Assembly (NCBI GenBank): GCA_050084985.1
Contig: JBITNC010000002.1
Coordinates: 10,478,001-10,542,000 of the forward strand
Direction: 5' to 3'
DNA length: 64,000 bases
Source: Nageia nagi
Lineage: Eukaryota > Pinophyta
Part shown: one piece after another, positions 1 through 9,339 of the stretch
Position numbering within the stretch: the stretch's first letter is position 1
How the letters are laid out: every line of letters starts with the position of its first letter
The notes under the pieces: model-generated
Databases searched by the model: none
Seen by the model: only the letters and a program-made list of their open reading frames with translations
Told to the model about the DNA's origin: nothing
Program-made: the position numbers and the translations under genes

Positions 1-491
1 GAGCCCTTTTAGTCCGAAGAACCGAGTGGTGGTAAGTCCGTCTTAATTGCCCCTAAGACCTCTGTTGGATTCGACATAACTCTATTAGGTGGACAGGCAT
101 GTGTGTAGTGATACCACATGTCCACACGTCCATTCAGGGATTATCCTGATAACCTAGGAGGAAAACTAAAAACCCTAATCAAGATAATTAAAATGGCCGA
201 TCCAAGATACGTCGGATCCTTGGAAAATAGTAGGTACTTCTCCTTATGAGAGTATATCACTGACCAAGGTGAACTGGTTGAGGACTGGTAGTACCTGGGC
301 TCCACCTTACGGGCATCCAGGTGAAGGCCTAATTCTATACAAGAAAACAACCCCAACTTTATCCTTCTATGGATCGTGGTTAATGAGTTTACACATGTGG
401 GACATGTTTGCTTATTAGATGTTTTTATATGTATAGATGGAAAAATTGTAAAAGTTTACATTCTTATTGCATATTTATTTGTTTTTTGTAG
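1..491 (+). other. 3' end of CopA-1 leader, candidate intron ending in a splice acceptor
   Basis: This is non-coding leader upstream of gag, alignable with the reverse complement of 46070-46560 in CopA-2. It ends in a T-rich tract and TTTTTTGTAG at 482-491, followed by CA and the gag ATG at 494. The same TGTAG-CA(A)ATGG junction stands directly before gag in the three other CopA/CopB copies (46070, 54021, 9340). It reads as a plant 3' splice site. The matching donor of this copy lies outside the window. That splicing occurs is inference. Confidence 0.6.
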
Positions 492-493
492 CA

Positions 494-2221
494 ATGGTTG
501 AAACCTTCGTTCCCAAGCACATACTCGATGGTTCCAACTTTGGAATATGGGAACCTCGTATGAAAGCTGAGTTACAAGCAAGGAAGCTATGGCAGACAGT
601 TAGTGAAGACGTGGTTGCTCCTACCGATGAGAAGGCTCTTGAAGTATACAACTCAAAGAATGAGTTAGCAACTTCAATGATTTACCGTGCAGTTTTAGAT
701 GATGTCCTTCTCATGATCTCTTCATCAACTTCAGCAAAGGAAGCTTGGGATAGGCTAAAGAAAATTTACCTTGGGTCCAAATTTTCAAGGAGGTTTACCA
801 TTCTACAAAAGTTGTTGCAGTATCGACAAAGTGAAGATGAAAGTGCCTCCATCTACTTAAACAAAATCATTGACCTCAGGACACAACTGGTTGGTTGTGG
901 GTGCAACTGGATCAATGATGAGTTCATGGTCTTCATCATTCTTCAAAGCCTTACTACAAAGTTCAGCAACTTTGTCACAGTTATGGAAACAAGGCTCGAT
1001 GATGAAGAAGATGTCATCTCACTTGATAACCTTTCTAGACTTCTTCTAAAGCATGAGGAAACTTTGAACAAGAAAATGTTGAACCTTTCTCGAAAGGACC
1101 ATAGCATTGCTCTAGGAGCAACCAAAACTCCTTTCAAGAAAAAGTTCAAACATTACAAATTCAAAGACAACAAGTCCTCATCTACCTTCAGGAAGTATGA
1201 CAAAAAGGGCAACAACAACAACAATCATGGCAACTACAGGCACAGGAATGATAAAGCAGGATCAAGCAATCCAACACCTCAGGAAAAGTTTGATGGGAAT
1301 TGTAACTTCTGTGGCATCTTTGGGCACAAAGAGTATGATTGTCGCAAAAAGAAATTTGCTCAAAAAGGAAAGGGAAATGCAAATGTGAGAAATTTCAATA
1401 ATAAAAAGAAGAACAAGCATGCTGCTTCTGTTGCCTACTACTCAATGACTCAAACTATTTCAAATGATTGGATTGTTGATTTAGGATGCACTAATCACAT
1501 GTGTTATGAAAAGGATAAGTTTGAAAACTTTCATAAGTACAAAAAGGATGCAGTTGTGATAGGTGATAATACAGTCCTTGATGTTCATGGAATAGGGAGT
1601 GTGAAGATTCATGGAAAGACTCTTGATAATGTCTTTTATGTGCATAAACTAAGGATGAATCTCATCTCTGTGATTCAGATTACAAGGAAAGGATGCTCAT
1701 TTGAGTTTACCTCACACTCTTGGTGTGTTAAGAAAGGACTTGCCACCTTGATGAAAGGATCAGTAAAGGATGACCTTTATATTATGGATCAAGTACCTTC
1801 AAAGATTTGTCTTGCTGCAAATGTTTGTTCAAAAGGTAATCTTTGGCATCAACGATTAGGGCACCTTAACCACAAGAGTATTCAAGATATGAAAACTCAA
1901 GCACTTGTGGAAGGTTTACCTAATATTTCACCCACAATTGGTCTTTGTGAAAGGTGCATTCTAGGAAAGATGCATAGGCAAAAGTTTGAAAAAGATAAGG
2001 CAACTCGGGCTACTTGTCCTCTTCAGCTTGTGCATTCAGATTTGATGGGTCCTTTTCAGACTAAGTCACTAGGTGGAGCTTCTTATGTTCTGACCTTCAT
2101 TGATGACTTCAGTAGGATGACATTTGGTTATCTACTTGAGCACAAGGATCAAACTTTCGACAGGTTTCAAGACTTCAAGGCACTTGTTGAAAATCAAACT
2201 GATTTTAAGATCAAATGCTAA
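494..2221 (+). pseudogene. CopA-1 gag, protease and integrase N-terminal half
   Basis: The ATG at 494 (MVETFVPK) is chosen over the one at 467 because it is shared by CopA-2 and follows the acceptor-like AG. Order: Gag capsid-like domain (about residues 1-230), a basic Asn/Lys-rich stretch, a complete CX2CX4HX4C zinc knuckle (1301-1342, CNFCGIFGHKEYDC), aspartic protease, the integrase His/Cys zinc domain (HQRLGHLNH near 1847, CERC near 1946), and the first catalytic Asp of the integrase core (HSDLMG, D at 2039-2041). The protease active site, normally DSG in this family, reads DLG at 1478-1486 (TTA for TCA), which should abolish activity. Relative to CopA-2 one base is missing near 2213, so the frame runs into TAA at 2219-2221 in mid-integrase. 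Product class: copia Gag-Pol polyprotein, cytoplasmic virus-like particle. Confidence 0.9.
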
Positions 2222-3747
2222 GATCTGACAATGGGGGTGAATATAATAGCAATGAGTTTAACGACTATTGTGTTAAACACAGGATTAAGTGATAATTCAC
2301 AATCCCTTACACCCCTCAGCAAAATGGAGTTGCTAAAAGGAAGAATCGCACCATTATGGAAATGGCAAGATGCATGTTGGGTAACCTTCCTAGTTTCTTA
2401 TGGGGAGAAGCTGTTCACACTGCTATTCACACCCTAAATAGGTGTCCTACTAAGGTAGTTGAAGGTAAAACTCCATATGAAGCATGGACAGGAAAGAAAC
2501 CTAACCTCTCACACTTCAGAGTCTTCGGTTGTGATGCATTTGCCTTCATTACCTCAGAGAAAAGAAAGAAGCTAGATAAACGATCAAAAAAATGCATCTT
2601 TGTGGGGTATGATAATCAGCATAGAGGTTACAGGCTCTACTCTTCATCCCATAAAATAGTCTTTATTTCTAGGGATGTTAAGTTCAATGAACTTTCTGAG
2701 GATACGACTTCTCATGCTGAAGTGTCTGATACAAATGATTCTTCACCTGCACCTAACTGGTTGGATGATCATGTAGAGAAGTCACCACAAGAGCAAAATT
2801 CTCCAGCACAGAGAATTACAAGAAGTATGACCTTGAATAAATCCTTATTTGCCAAAATTGATAATATGCATGAGCCATCAACCTTCAAAGAAGCTTCCAA
2901 GCAAGAGTGTTGGATGGAAGCTATGAAAGTTGAGTATGAGGTGCTCATGAAAAATGAAACTTGGGATTTAGTTCCTTATCCCAATGAGAAAAATGTGATT
3001 GGCAATAAATGGATATACAAGGTCAAGTACAATTTTGATGGCAAAATTGAAAAATACAAGGCAAGATTAGTGGCCAAAGGATTCACTCAGAAATATGGTA
3101 TTAATTATGAGGAAACCTTTGCTCCTGTGGCCAAGATGCCTACTGTCAGAATAATTCTTGCTCTTTCTGCAGCTCAAGGATGGAAAGCTTTTCAACTTGA
3201 TGTCAAAAGTGCATTTCTCAATGGTGACTTGGATGTTGAAATCTACATGAATCAACCAGAAGGATTTATTCCAGAAGGAAAAGAGTCTCTTGTGTGTAAG
3301 CTAAAGAAGTCTTTGTATGGACTTAAGCAAGCACCTAGAGCATGGTACAAGAAAATTTCAGGATTCTTTGCAGATATTGGTTTTTCCAAGTGCTTCTCAG
3401 ATTCAGATCTATATGTACTCAATCAAGGACAAGACGTGGTCATAATTCTCCTTTATGTGGATGATCTTCTCATAACAGACAATAATATTGAAATCATCCA
3501 AGAGTGCATCTCCAAACTCAAGGCAACATTTGAAATGACTGATCTAGGTCTATTGCATTACTATCTTGGGATGCAAGTATACCAACACAAAGATTGTACT
3601 TATCTTAGTCAATCTAAGTATATATCAGACATCTTGCAAAAGTTTGGAATGGAGGAGTGTAAATATGCTGCAATACCTGTTTCTCCTGGAATCATTGTAT
3701 CACTGAGCTCAGATTCTCAGTTAGCTGATGCTACAGCTTATAGATAA
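2222..3747 (+). pseudogene. CopA-1 integrase C-terminal half and reverse transcriptase
   Basis: This continues the polyprotein after the frameshift. The second integrase Asp is in SDNGG (near 2227). A TGA near 2289 replaces the Trp seen in CopA-2. The catalytic Glu expected in GVAEKKN is AAA (Lys) at 2335-2337, so the DDE triad is broken. From the ATG at 2356 the frame is open to 3747: integrase C-terminal region (VFGCDAFAF, GYDNQHRGYRLY), an acidic/Ser linker, then an RVT_2 reverse transcriptase from about 2960 (WDLVPYPNEKNVIGNKWIYK). The catalytic YVDD is intact at 3454-3465, and LYGLKQAPRAWY is at about 3310-3345. The stretch ends at TAA 3745-3747, where CopB-1 has a Gln codon. CopA-2 has TAA at the same codon. 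Confidence 0.9.
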
Positions 3748-4419
3748 TTGATTGGTAGTCTTCTGTATCTGACTATCTCTCGTCCTGATATTGCCTTTGC
3801 AGTGAATCTGATGGCACGATTCATGCAAAAACCATATGTTGAACACCTCAATGCTGTTAAGCAAATCTTGAGGTATGTCACAGGGACAAAGGATCTTGCT
3901 CTTAAGTATTCCAATGTGCCCTTGCTTGTTCTCTCAGGGTTCTCAGATTCTGATTATGGAGGAGATAGAGATGATAGAAAATCAACCTCTGCATATGTGT
4001 TTAGCATTGGTTCAGGTGCTATCTCTTGGGCTTCCAAGAAGCAACCTACTGTGACTCTTTCTACCATCGAAGTCGAATATCGAGCCATGTCTGTTGCCGC
4101 CCAAGAAGCTATTTGGCTAAGACATCTTCTGAAAGAAATTGGGTATAAGCAAAATGGCCCATCTCTTATTTCGTCAGATAATCAATCGGCTATCTCTTTG
4201 GCTAAGAATCCTGTGTTCCATCAGCGAACCAAACATGTAGAAATCCAAGCTCATTTTATCAGGGAGAAGGTTCTAGATGACATCATACACTTGCAGTATT
4301 GTCCATCTACTGAAAACTCTGCTGATTTGTTCACCAAGCCCCTTCCTGACGCTCAGTTCTGCAAGCTTAGGGATTCTCTCGGGTTGGTGAAGTTGCCCTC
4401 AAGGGGGAGTGAAGTTTAA
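3748..4419 (+). pseudogene. CopA-1 RNase H domain, end of pol
   Basis: In frame with the RT stretch after the TAA at 3745. It begins LIGSLLYLTISRPDIAFAVN, the RT-RNase H connection conserved in Ty1/copia. The RNase H motifs follow: SDSDYGGDRDDRKSTS (first Asp), LSTIEVEYRAMS (Glu), SDNQSAISLAKNP (Asp) and HQRTKHVEI. ENSADLFTKPLP is the usual copia pol C-terminus. Pol ends at TAA 4417-4419. The final codons run through a purine tract (AAGGGGGAG, 4401-4409) of the kind that normally primes plus-strand DNA, although the 3' LTR starts more than 800 bp further on. Confidence 0.9.
4401..4409 (+). other. Internal polypurine tract at the end of CopA-1 pol
   Basis: AAGGGGGAG lies inside the last codons of pol. 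In many plant copia elements a tract like this directly precedes the 3' LTR. Here a second tract does that job at 5234-5242. CopA-2 (near 42170) and CopB-2 (near 50120) share the internal tract, so it is a family feature. Confidence 0.6.
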
Positions 4420-4477
4420 ACTTTTGTTAGTGATGACAACTTCACCTCTAAGAGGCCTTTTTGATTGTACATTCTAG

Positions 4478-4757
4478 ACCTCCGTGGTAAGTTTGCTCTG
4501 CGTGACAAACTTGTTGTACAATTGTTGTTATAGAGTGTTGATTATTTTATACCTCAGTGGTAAGTTTGCTCTGCGTGACAAACTTGTTGTACATTTTATA
4601 CCTCCGTGGTGAGTTTGCTCTGCATGAGAAACTTATTGTACAAATTTTGAGCATATAATTAATATACCTCCGTGGTAAGTTCGCTCTGCGTGACGAACTT
4701 GTTGTACATTCTATACCTCCGTGGTGAGTTTGCTCTGCGTGAGAAACACGTTGTACA
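4478..4757 (+). repeat. Five-copy 43-bp repeat array with hairpin potential, CopA-1 3' region
   Basis: Five copies start at 4478, 4551, 4600, 4666 and 4715, separated by AT-rich spacers of about 6 or 23-30 bp. Each reads roughly ACCTCCGTGGTAAGTTTG, CTCTGCGTGA, CAAACTTGTTGTACA. The flanks of the 10-base centre are inverted (AAGTTTG/CAAACTT), giving a 7-bp stem. Copy 4 has AAGTTCG (4677-4683) and CGAACTT (4694-4700), a paired change that keeps the stem. Copies 3 and 5 have shorter stems. Four related copies occur in CopA-2 (41877-42085) and a decayed one in CopB-2 (49980-50030). It lies between pol and the LTR, in the transcript's 3' region. Function unknown. Confidence 0.85.
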
Positions 4758-5233
4758 ATTTTTATGCTCTATTTTAAAATCAACACATGTCTATATACAA
4801 CAGGTGACTATGAGTGATGGTTTGGCATCTCTATGATGGCTTATAGTGCACCATTGATCAGTTATTTATAAGATGGCATTATTTGATTCTCTTATTTGAA
4901 TATATGATGCATCTAACTGATTTTGTTCATGAGTTGCTTGTAGCATGCAGGATCTTCTTCAGAAATGCAGGTTACTCACCTTGTGAAAGCAAGCTCATGG
5001 AGACTCACATGTCAGCTTAAAGTTGATCGACTACTATGTACAGTGAAACCAGTTGTGGTTAATGATTGTATTGTAAACCATTTTTGTCAAATGGTAATGT
5101 AGTGAGTCTCATACTAGTTCTCAAAAGATTCTCAAATATGTAAAAGTTATCATCTCCACTTGTATCTCTATGGAGGAGAACTCTCTCTTACTCTCTCTCT
5201 TCTCTCTTCTACGCTCTATCCCAATATTGCATT

Positions 5234-5242
5234 AAAGGGGAG
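5234..5242 (+). other. CopA-1 polypurine tract next to the 3' LTR
   Basis: AAAGGGGAG ends immediately before the LTR TG at 5243. This is the standard position for priming plus-strand DNA synthesis. CopA-2 and CopB-2 have AAGGGGGAG at the same place. Confidence 0.8.
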
Positions 5243-5749
5243 TGTTAGAATTTGTAATGAAATATTGTGAATATCTAAACTCCTTGTAAATTCAATTAAT
5301 CACTTAAGGGTATGTAGATACCTTAAGAGATTAATTGAATTCTTTAATATGTAGACTTTGACTTTACCAAAGTGGTTAGTTGGTAGGTTGAAGTTGGGTG
5401 ATACATTTAATGTAACCTTAACCTTACCCTTGGGTTAAAGGAAGGTTAGGGAGGTGCTCTAAAGCTATAAATAGAGGGCCTCTCCTCTTGTAACATATCT
5501 AAGTCTTGGAGTAAGATTACTCTACTTGGTTGTGTAGGAGAGAGCTAAAGAATAGTTGTAAGAGAGACATATCAAGAGAATAAGAGAACTAGTTGTGGAT
5601 GTACTCCCAAGGAGGGAGGAACCACATTATATTGGTGTCATATTATGTGAATGATGTTCTTAGAATTATAGATGTGTTATCTTGTATACACTTGAGTTTC
5701 CTAGTCTAAGGTCCTAGAGGATTTGTTTAGATCTAGTTCAAATCCTTCA
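5243..5749 (+). repeat. CopA-1 3' LTR (507 bp)
   Basis: It begins TGTTAGAATTTG and ends AGATCTAGTTCAAATCCTTCA. It aligns along its length with the reverse complement of the two 459-bp CopA-2 LTRs. It contains a TATAAATA box at 5466-5473. The right boundary is fixed by the terminal CA and by the abrupt change to CopB-1 RNase H sequence. Confidence 0.92.
5466..5473 (+). promoter_or_regulatory. TATA box in CopA LTR
   Basis: TATAAATA followed by GAGGGCC about 225 bp into the LTR. The same octamer occurs at the matching place in both CopA-2 LTRs (41160-41167 and 49496-49503 on the - strand). Confidence 0.7.
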
Positions 5750-5754
5750 GCTTC

Positions 5755-6900
5755 TATGGTGGAAAGAGAAATAGTAGGTTGCTTCTTGGAAGCCCAAGAG
5801 ATAACACTAAAACCAATGTTAAACACATACATAAAGGTTGATTTTCTATCATCTCTATCTCCCCTGTAGTTAGAATTTGATAATCTAGAGAGAACAAATG
5901 TATATAACTTAGAATACTTGAGAGCAAGATCCTTAATCCCCATAATATACATCAATATTTGATTAATAGGATTGAGGTGCTCAGCATATTATTTTTGCAT
6001 GAATCGTGCCATTAGATTCACTGCAAAGGTAATATCTAGCTTGAAAATAGTTGAATACAAAAGACTACTAATTAATTGCCTGTAAGTGATAGCATCAGCC
6101 AACTGAGAGTTGGAGCTCAAAGAAATAGTGATTCGAAGAGAGATTAGCATCATAACATATCTACATTCCTCCATTCCAAACTTTTACAATATGTTTGATA
6201 TATACTTAGATTGATTGAGATAAGTACAATCTTTATATTGATACACTTTCATTCCATGATAGTAGTGCAAGAGATTAAGATCAATTATTTTAAATGTTAT
6301 CTTAAGTTTGGATATGCACTCTTGAATGATTTTTTATTTGTTTTTTATTATTAAAAGATCATCCACATAAATGAGAATCAAGACCACATCTTTTCCATGA
6401 TTGAGCACATATAGTTCAGAGTAAAAAAACACTTGGAAAATCTAATATCTACAAAGAATCTTAAAATCTTCTTATACTAGGATCTAGGTGCTTGTTTAAT
6501 TCCATACAATGACTTCTTTAACTTGCACAAAAAGAACTCTTTACCTTCCATAATAAACCTTTCTGGTTGATTCATGAAGATTTCCACATTCAAGTCACCA
6601 TTGAGAAATGCACTCTTGATGTCAAATTGAAAAACTTTCCATCCTTGAGCTATAGAAAGAGCAAGGATAATTCTAAAAGTAGGCATCTTTACCACATGAG
6701 CAAAGGTTTTCTCATAATCTATACTGTATTTATGAGTAAAACCTTTGGCTACTAACCTTACCTTGTATTTCTCAATATCTTCAACTAAATTTAACTTGAC
6801 CTTGTAGATCCACTTATTACTAATCATATTCTTATCATTAAGATAAGGAACCAAGTTTTAAGTTTTATTTTTTATAAGCACCTCATACTCCACTTTCATG
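5755..6900 (-). pseudogene. CopB-1 RT and truncated RNase H remnant
   Basis: On the - strand the RT fragment at 6477-6854 reads NKWIYKVKLNLVEDIEKYK and LKKSLYGIKQAP. The YVDD region is degenerate near 6355-6370. The segment 5989-6174 holds TYRQLI, so the Gln codon that is TAA in both CopA copies is intact here. The 5755-5955 segment has RNase H motifs (GDRDDRKST, LSTIEAE) and stops where CopA-1 entered. There are many stops and frameshifts, so no product is expected. Confidence 0.85.
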
Positions 6901-7029
6901 GCTTCCATCTAGTACTTGTGCTTTGAAGCTTCTTTGATGGATGAGAGCTCATGCTTGTTGTCAATCTTGGCAAATAATGATTTGTTCAAGGTCATGCTCC
7001 TTGTTACTCTTTATGTTGGAGAATTTTGG

Positions 7030-8345
7030 TCTTGAGGTGATTTTTTTACATCAATATCTAACCAGATAGATGCAATTGAAGAGTCCTCTAGATTATCCAT
7101 ATCTTTATTAGAAGTAGATTCTTTAGGAAGTTCATTCAACTTTACATTCCTTGAAATGAAGATTGCTTTATAGGATGGAAAGTAGAGCTTATAGCCTCTA
7201 TGCTAATTGTCATAACCCATAAAGATGCATTTTTTTTCACTTTTATCTAACTTTTTCCTTTTATTAGAAATATTGTAAGACAATGCTTCACAACTAAACA
7301 CCCTAAAATGATAAATGTTAGGTGTTCTTCCTGACCATACTTCAAAAGGAGTTTTACCTTGAATAGCTTTTGTGGGACACCTATTCAAGGTATAAATAGT
7401 AGTGCTTACTGCTTCATCCTATAAGTAACTAGAAATATTACCCAACATGCACTTAGCCATTTCTATAATTATCTTATTTTTTCTTTCGATAACACCATTC
7501 TACTGAGGAGTGTAAGGAATCGTAAATTGCCTCTTGATTATATACTTAGCATATTAGTTATTGAACTCATTACTGTTATATTCTTCCTAATTATCTGATC
7601 TTAACACCTTAATTTTAAAGTTAGTTTGATTCTTAATAAAGGCTTTAAAAACTTTAAAACTCTCAAAGGTTTGATCTTTATGCTCAAGTAGATATCCAAA
7701 GGTCATTATACTAAAGTCATCAATGAAGGTCAAGATGTAAGATGCTCCTCCAAGTGACTTAGTTTGAAATGGTCCCATCAAATCTAAATGCATAAGTTGA
7801 GATGCTTTTGTTGCCTTATATTTTTTAAACTTTTATCTATGCATCTTACCAAAAATACACTTCTTGCATAGACCAATCGAAGGAGAAATTGAAGGTAAAC
7901 TTTCCACAAGTTCTTGGTCTTTCATGATTTGAATACTCTTATGGTTAAGGTGCCCTAAATGTTGGTGCTAAAGATTACCTCTAAAACACATTTGTAGTAA
8001 GACACATCTTTGTTGGAACTTGATCCACAATGTAAATATCATCATTTACTAACCATTTAACTAGCGTGACAAATTATTTCTTAATGTACTAGGAATGAGA
8101 GTCGAACTCAAATAGGTACCCTTTTCTAGCAACTTGTATCATGGAGAGAAGTTTCCATCCTAATCTTAGGAATATAGAGCATATTATTAAGAATCTTCTC
8201 GTGAATCAACACATTCCTAATTCCTTGAACTTTAAAGATAGAGTTGTCACCTATCACAATTGCATCTTTCTTGTACTTATGAAAGTTTTCAAATTTATCT
8301 TTTTCAAAGCATAGGTGATTAGTGCAACTAGAATCAACAATCCAA
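7030..8345 (-). pseudogene. CopB-1 integrase and protease remnant
   Basis: Readable pieces: 7203-7388 (MNRCPTKAIQGKTPFEVW, integrase C-terminal region) and 7587-7793 (LMGPFQTKSLGGASYIL, integrase core ending LRSDN). The His/Cys zinc region is degenerate at about 7850-7980. Protease-like sequence follows near 8250-8345. The pieces are in different frames with intervening stops. The order matches copia pol. Confidence 0.8.
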
Positions 8346-8395
8346 TTAGATGAAAAAGTCCAAGATAAGGAGTAGAGAGCTACAGTAAAATCAAT

Positions 8396-9336
8396 TTAAA
8401 TATTCTTCTTTCTTTTGAATTTCTTTACATTACCATTATCTTTATTCTTTTTCTCTCTTTTATTTTTGTAACAATCAACTTCTTTGTGTCCTTGAATGCC
8501 ACAATAGTTACAATTACCATCAAACTTTTCCTTAGGACATGGATTGTTTGCTTTGCCTTTTGCATCTCTTTGCTTGAAATAGTTGTTGTTGCCATTGTTC
8601 TTACTGTTGTTATTGTTCCTATTGTTATCATTGTTGCCATTATCTTTTTTCTTGAACCTTTTGGAGGAAGAAAGATATGATTTCTTTTGATAGTTGAACT
8701 TCTCCTTGAAAAGAATTTTGGTTTCTCTAAGAGCAAAGTTATTATCCTTACAAGAAGAAATCAACACCTTTTTATTAAGGGTTTTCTCATGCTTCAAAAG
8801 GAACCTAAAAAGGTTCTCAAGGGAGGATACTTCTTCTTCATCATCAAGTCTTGTTTCCATAACTATTATAAAGTTTTCAAACTTTTAAGAATGATGAAGA
8901 CCATGAACTCATCATTGATCTAATTGCACTCATAAACAACAAATGGGGTTATTAAGTTAATGATATTGTTCAAGTAGATAGCCACATTTTCATTTTCCCC
9001 TTGATGAGATTGAAGTAATTTTTGAAGAATGGTAAACCTTCTTGAAATCTTTGAACCAAAGTAGATTTTTTTAAGCTTATTCTAAGCTTCCTTTATCGAG
9101 GTTGAAGAGGAAACAATCAAGAGCACATTATCTAATACTACATGAAAGATCCTGAAAGTTACCAACTCATTCTTCATGTTGTAAGCCTCTAGTGCCTTCT
9201 CATTTGTAGGAGGTATAAGGTTCTCATTCACTCTTTACCAAAGCTTCCTTGCTTGAAATTTAGCTCTCATTTAAGGTTCTCAAATTCCAAAGTTAGAACC
9301 ATCGAGAATGTGTTTGGGTAAAAAGAAGTCTCCCAT
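8396..9336 (-). pseudogene. CopB-1 gag remnant
   Basis: The ATG is placed at 9336-9334, directly after the conserved TGTAG-CAA junction. The piece at 8396-8860 carries METRLDDEEEVSSLENLFRF, a basic Asn-rich stretch with a GGN-type low-complexity run, and an intact CX2CX4HX4C zinc knuckle (CNYCGIQGHKEVDC). The N-terminal half (8870-9336) is scattered over frames. It aligns with CopA gag. Confidence 0.82.
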
Positions 9337-9339
9337 TTG

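Larger units (their letters stand above)
1..5749 (+). mobile_element. CopA-1: Ty1/copia LTR retrotransposon, 5' end outside window
   Basis: The domain order gag, protease, integrase, RT, RNase H is that of Ty1/copia. The window opens inside the leader. The 3' LTR ends at 5749, exactly where sequence switches to the reverse-strand RNase H domain of another copia (CopB-1). CopA-1 therefore inserted into CopB-1, and its 5' LTR and the rest of CopB-1 lie to the left of the window. The probable 5-bp target duplication copy on this side is GCTTC (5750-5754); the other copy cannot be seen. CopA-1 belongs to the same family as CopA-2 (40932-49726): LTR, leader, coding region and 3' repeats all align. 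Coding capacity is lost through one frameshift and at least two stops. Confidence 0.93.

Noticed and set aside
943-1149. Antisense open frames opposite gag and RT in CopA, CopB and Gyp1 (for example 943-1149, 3067-3255, 43320-43508, 45417-45776)
   Set aside because: They mirror the sense coding frames, recur only where those are conserved and show no independent features.
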